In this document: positions 20,818 to 22,781 of the stretch, piece after piece
Numbering within the stretch: position 1 is the first letter of the stretch
Layout: each line of letters starts with the position of its first letter
Source of the DNA: DATFPK01 sp035264885
Lineage (GTDB): Bacteria > Actinomycetota > Thermoleophilia > Solirubrobacterales > 70-9
NCBI GenBank assembly: GCA_035264885.1
Contig: DATFPK010000003.1
Span: 1 to 22,781 of the forward strand
DNA: 22,781 nucleotides
Direction of reading: 5' to 3'
Program-made: the position numbers and the translations under genes
The notes under the pieces: generated by a model
The model's database searches: none
What the model saw: only the letters and a program-made list of their open reading frames with translations
What the model was told of the DNA's origin: nothing

Positions 20818-22226
20818 GAGTCGAGCGGGTCGGCGTCGTCGGCGCCGGGAGCATGGGCGCGGGAATCGCGCAGATCTCCTGCCTCGGCGGCTTCGAGACC
20901 TTCCTCCACGATCCGGTCACGGATGCCCTGGAGGCCGGGACCGGTCGCCTGCGCGACGCGCTCGACAAGGGGGCTGAACGCGGCCGGTGGACGACCGAGG
21001 ACGCCGCCGGCGCCGAGGGTCGCCTTCGGGTGAGCCCGGCGCTCGAGGACCTGGCCGGGTGCGACCTCGTCGTCGAGGCCGCCCCCGAGGATCTTGGATT
21101 GAAGCGTGAGCTGTTCGGCCGCCTGGCCGAGACCTGCGCCCCGGAGGCGATCCTGGCCACCAACACCTCCTCCCTGCCGGTCACGGCGATCGCCGCGTCG
21201 CTGCCAAGCGCGAAGCGCGTTGTCGGCATGCACTTCTTCAACCCGCCGGCCGCGATGAAGCTGGTCGAGGTGGTCGCCGGCGAGGAGTCCGGAGAGGAAG
21301 CGCTGGCCGCTACCGAGGAAGCCGCCCGGCAGATGGGCCGGGTCCCCATCCGGGCCGCCGACGCCATCGGGTTCGTCGCCAACCGCTGCGCCCGGCCGTA
21401 CACGCTGGAGGCTCTTCGGCTGCTGGGCTCCGGAGTCGCCGGGCACGAAGCGATCGACCGGATCTGCCGGATCGGCGGCGGCTTCAGGATGGGCCCGTTC
21501 GAGCTCACCGATCTGGTCGGGGTCGATGTCAACTTCGAGGTCGCCAAGTCGTTCTGGGAGCAGAGCTTTCACGAGCCGCGCTGGCAGCCGCACCCGATCC
21601 AGGCGCGGATGGTCGCCGCCGGGCGTCTCGGTCGCAAGACGGGCCGCGGTTACTACGACTACGGCGACGGCCCGCACCGCTCCGACGACCCGGTCCAACC
21701 CTCGCCCCCGCGTGGTCGAGGGGACCCCGGAACCACCGATCGCGCGGGCGGCGCGGAAGAGGCGCAGTTCGTCGCGCTGGAGCAGGGCAGCCTCGCCGCC
21801 CTCGCTCGCGGCGCCGACGCCGTCGGCTACTTGGCCCTGCCCGACCTGGAGTCCGCCCGGCTCGTCGAGCTGACCCGCGGGCCGGCCACCAGCGGCGCCT
21901 CGGCGGCGGCGGCCGAGGCGCGCCTCCGCGCCGTCGGCAAGCATGTCGAATGGGTGGGAGACGCGCCGGGCCTGGTCCTCGGCCGGATCCTCGCCCAGCT
22001 CGTCAACGAGGCCCACTTCACCCTCGGCGCCGGGATCGCCTCCCGCGAGGACATCGACACCGCGATGCGCCTGGGCTTCAACTACCCGCGCGGCCCGTTC
22101 GAGTGGTGCGACGCGATCGGCGCCGCCCGGGTGGTCGGCATCCTCGACGCCCTGCACCGCGAGCTCGGCGAGGAGCGCTATCGCGTCGCGCCCGCGCTGC
22201 GGCGCGCGGCCGCGGCCGCCGCCTAG
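20814..22226 (+). CDS. 3-Hydroxyacyl-CoA dehydrogenase with duplicated C-terminal domain (PaaH-like)
   Basis: A 470-residue NAD-dependent dehydrogenase oxidising 3-hydroxyacyl-CoA to 3-oxoacyl-CoA. The Rossmann domain opens with RVGVVGAGSMGAGIAQ (GxGxxG 10-15). E92 region VEAAPEDLGLKREL, NTSSLPVTAIA (117-127) and catalytic H140 in GMHFFNPPAAMKLVEVV are intact. The first C-terminal domain (about 186-285, GFVANRCARPYTLEALRL, GPFELTDLVGVDV) is followed by a linker of about 35 proline/glycine-rich residues. A second such domain follows (about 365-460: GLVLGRILAQLVNEAHFTLG, DTAMRLGFNYPRGPFEW). This two-domain layout is that of PaaH/PaaC of phenylacetate degradation rather than short FadB2. The GTG at 20814 overlaps the cupin stop. 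The TAG shares CTAG with the convergent transporter stop. Confidence 0.94.
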   Translation: MRVERVGVVGAGSMGAGIAQISCLGGFETFLHDPVTDALEAGTGRLRDALDKGAERGRWTTEDAAGAEGRLRVSPALEDLAGCDLVVEAAPEDLGLKRELFGRLAETCAPEAILATNTSSLPVTAIAASLPSAKRVVGMHFFNPPAAMKLVEVVAGEESGEEALAATEEAARQMGRVPIRAADAIGFVANRCARPYTLEALRLLGSGVAGHEAIDRICRIGGGFRMGPFELTDLVGVDVNFEVAKSFWEQSFHEPRWQPHPIQARMVAAGRLGRKTGRGYYDYGDGPHRSDDPVQPSPPRGRGDPGTTDRAGGAEEAQFVALEQGSLAALARGADAVGYLALPDLESARLVELTRGPATSGASAAAAEARLRAVGKHVEWVGDAPGLVLGRILAQLVNEAHFTLGAGIASREDIDTAMRLGFNYPRGPFEWCDAIGAARVVGILDALHRELGEERYRVAPALRRAAAAAA

Positions 22227-22781
22227 TCCGTGGGCACGGCCTCGACCGTGAGCGGGACTTCTGCCCGGCGTGGCTGCCAGGGAAGGCGGCCCTCGGCGGC
22301 GAGCCAGGACCCGCCGACGATCAGCAACAGGCCGATCACGGCTCCGGCGGTGAGCGGCTCGTCGAGCAGCGTGACGCCGTAGACCAGCGCGAAGGCCGAG
22401 GCGACGTAGGTGACGACGAACGTCTTTGCCGGCCCCACCCGCTCGATCAGACGGAAGAAGATCCACCAGGCGATCCCGGTGCCGAACACGCCGAGCGCCG
22501 TCACAGCGGCGATCGGGCCCAGGCCCGGAGCCTCCGGCGGAATTTCGATGATCGCGGCCGGGATCAACAGGACCGTGCTGGCGACCATCACCGCCGCGGC
22601 CAGGCCGAGTGGCGGCTTCTCGGCGAGCTTCCGCTTGTTGACGAAACCGCCGACGGCGTAGCCGAAGCCGGCGAGGAGCACGGCCGCGCCGCCCAGCAGG
22701 GCGGCCCCCGATCCACCGAGGTCGAGCCCGAGGAGGGCGACCACGCCGGCGAAGCCGGTGACCACGCCGACGAGCCGCAGG
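22223..22781 (-). CDS. EamA/DMT-family transporter, C-terminal part (partial, runs off the right edge)
   Basis: About 186 C-terminal residues of a drug/metabolite transporter. LRLVGVVTGFAGVVALLG is the end of the first EamA repeat. The second repeat has five hydrophobic helices: GAALLGGAAVLLAGFGYAVG, AAVMVASTVLLIPAAI, IAAVTALGVFGTGIAWWIFF, TFVVTYVASAFALVYGV and AGAVIGLLLIVGGSWLA. LIERVGPAKTFVVTY and LLDEPLTAGAVIG are standard EamA wording. Members export amino acids, nucleobases or toxic compounds; the substrate is unknown. The frame is open to the window edge, so the true start lies beyond it. It ends convergently with the dehydrogenase gene. Confidence 0.9.
   Translation of the reverse strand, partial: LRLVGVVTGFAGVVALLGLDLGGSGAALLGGAAVLLAGFGYAVGGFVNKRKLAEKPPLGLAAAVMVASTVLLIPAAIIEIPPEAPGLGPIAAVTALGVFGTGIAWWIFFRLIERVGPAKTFVVTYVASAFALVYGVTLLDEPLTAGAVIGLLLIVGGSWLAAEGRLPWQPRRAEVPLTVEAVPTD

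Noticed and set aside
20742..22466. Minus-strand frame of over 570 codons
   Set aside because: It mirrors the 3-hydroxyacyl-CoA dehydrogenase, whose motifs are unmistakable on the plus strand. The antisense frame has no domain.

Overview
The window is uniformly GC-rich with strong G/C third positions, tightly packed genes, many GTG starts and overlapping stop/start codons. Protein resemblances point to a high-GC actinobacterium, most likely Thermoleophilia/Solirubrobacterales-like. These include a mycobacterial-type six-helix cyclase, a CysA2-like sulfurtransferase, and small membrane proteins of the kind I associate with that class. The taxonomic call is inference. I see no phage, IS element, CRISPR array or rRNA.

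Left part (1-7042). A truncated membrane cyclase (minus) follows a secreted delta-60-repeat/RTX protein. Next come tRNA-Arg(TCT), a small secreted protein, a methyltransferase, and a large GT-C-like membrane protein. That last gene is divergent from a soluble class III adenylate cyclase, whose stop overlaps the start of a coiled-coil protein gene. A 22-bp palindrome lies between the divergent pair.

Middle part (7062-15375). This is mostly housekeeping and stress functions: MsrA, two VOC proteins, tRNA-Pro(TGG), a DUF1015 protein, and a coupled cobalamin adenosyltransferase-OsmC-SDR trio. They are followed by a nicotinamidase-like protein lacking the expected catalytic lysine, a CoA-type Nudix hydrolase and a CysA2-like sulfurtransferase. 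A stretch of about 310 bp then carries a zinc-finger-like reading frame in frame with a small membrane protein. After it come a perfect-phase heptamer array, a small Rossmann protein and another small membrane protein.

Right part (15400-22781). This is an acyl-CoA (beta-oxidation type) region: a PcaF/PaaJ-like thiolase, a convergent SAM methyltransferase, then a compact plus-strand operon. The operon encodes a class IV aminotransferase, acyl-CoA dehydrogenase, enoyl-CoA hydratase, cupin and PaaH-like 3-hydroxyacyl-CoA dehydrogenase. A truncated EamA transporter ends the window. Together the enzymes could oxidise, hydrate, dehydrogenate and thiolyse an acyl-CoA, possibly made from an amino or keto acid by the aminotransferase.

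A recurring theme is a TAnnnT hexamer 6-9 nt before the start codon with no Shine-Dalgarno, seen at nine genes. This suggests widespread leaderless transcription. Several minus-strand genes instead have clear GGAGG sites. I found no convincing wholly new system. The best leads are the heptamer array, the zinc-finger/membrane frame, the cyclase-coiled-coil pair with its palindrome, and the lysine-less nicotinamidase homologue.
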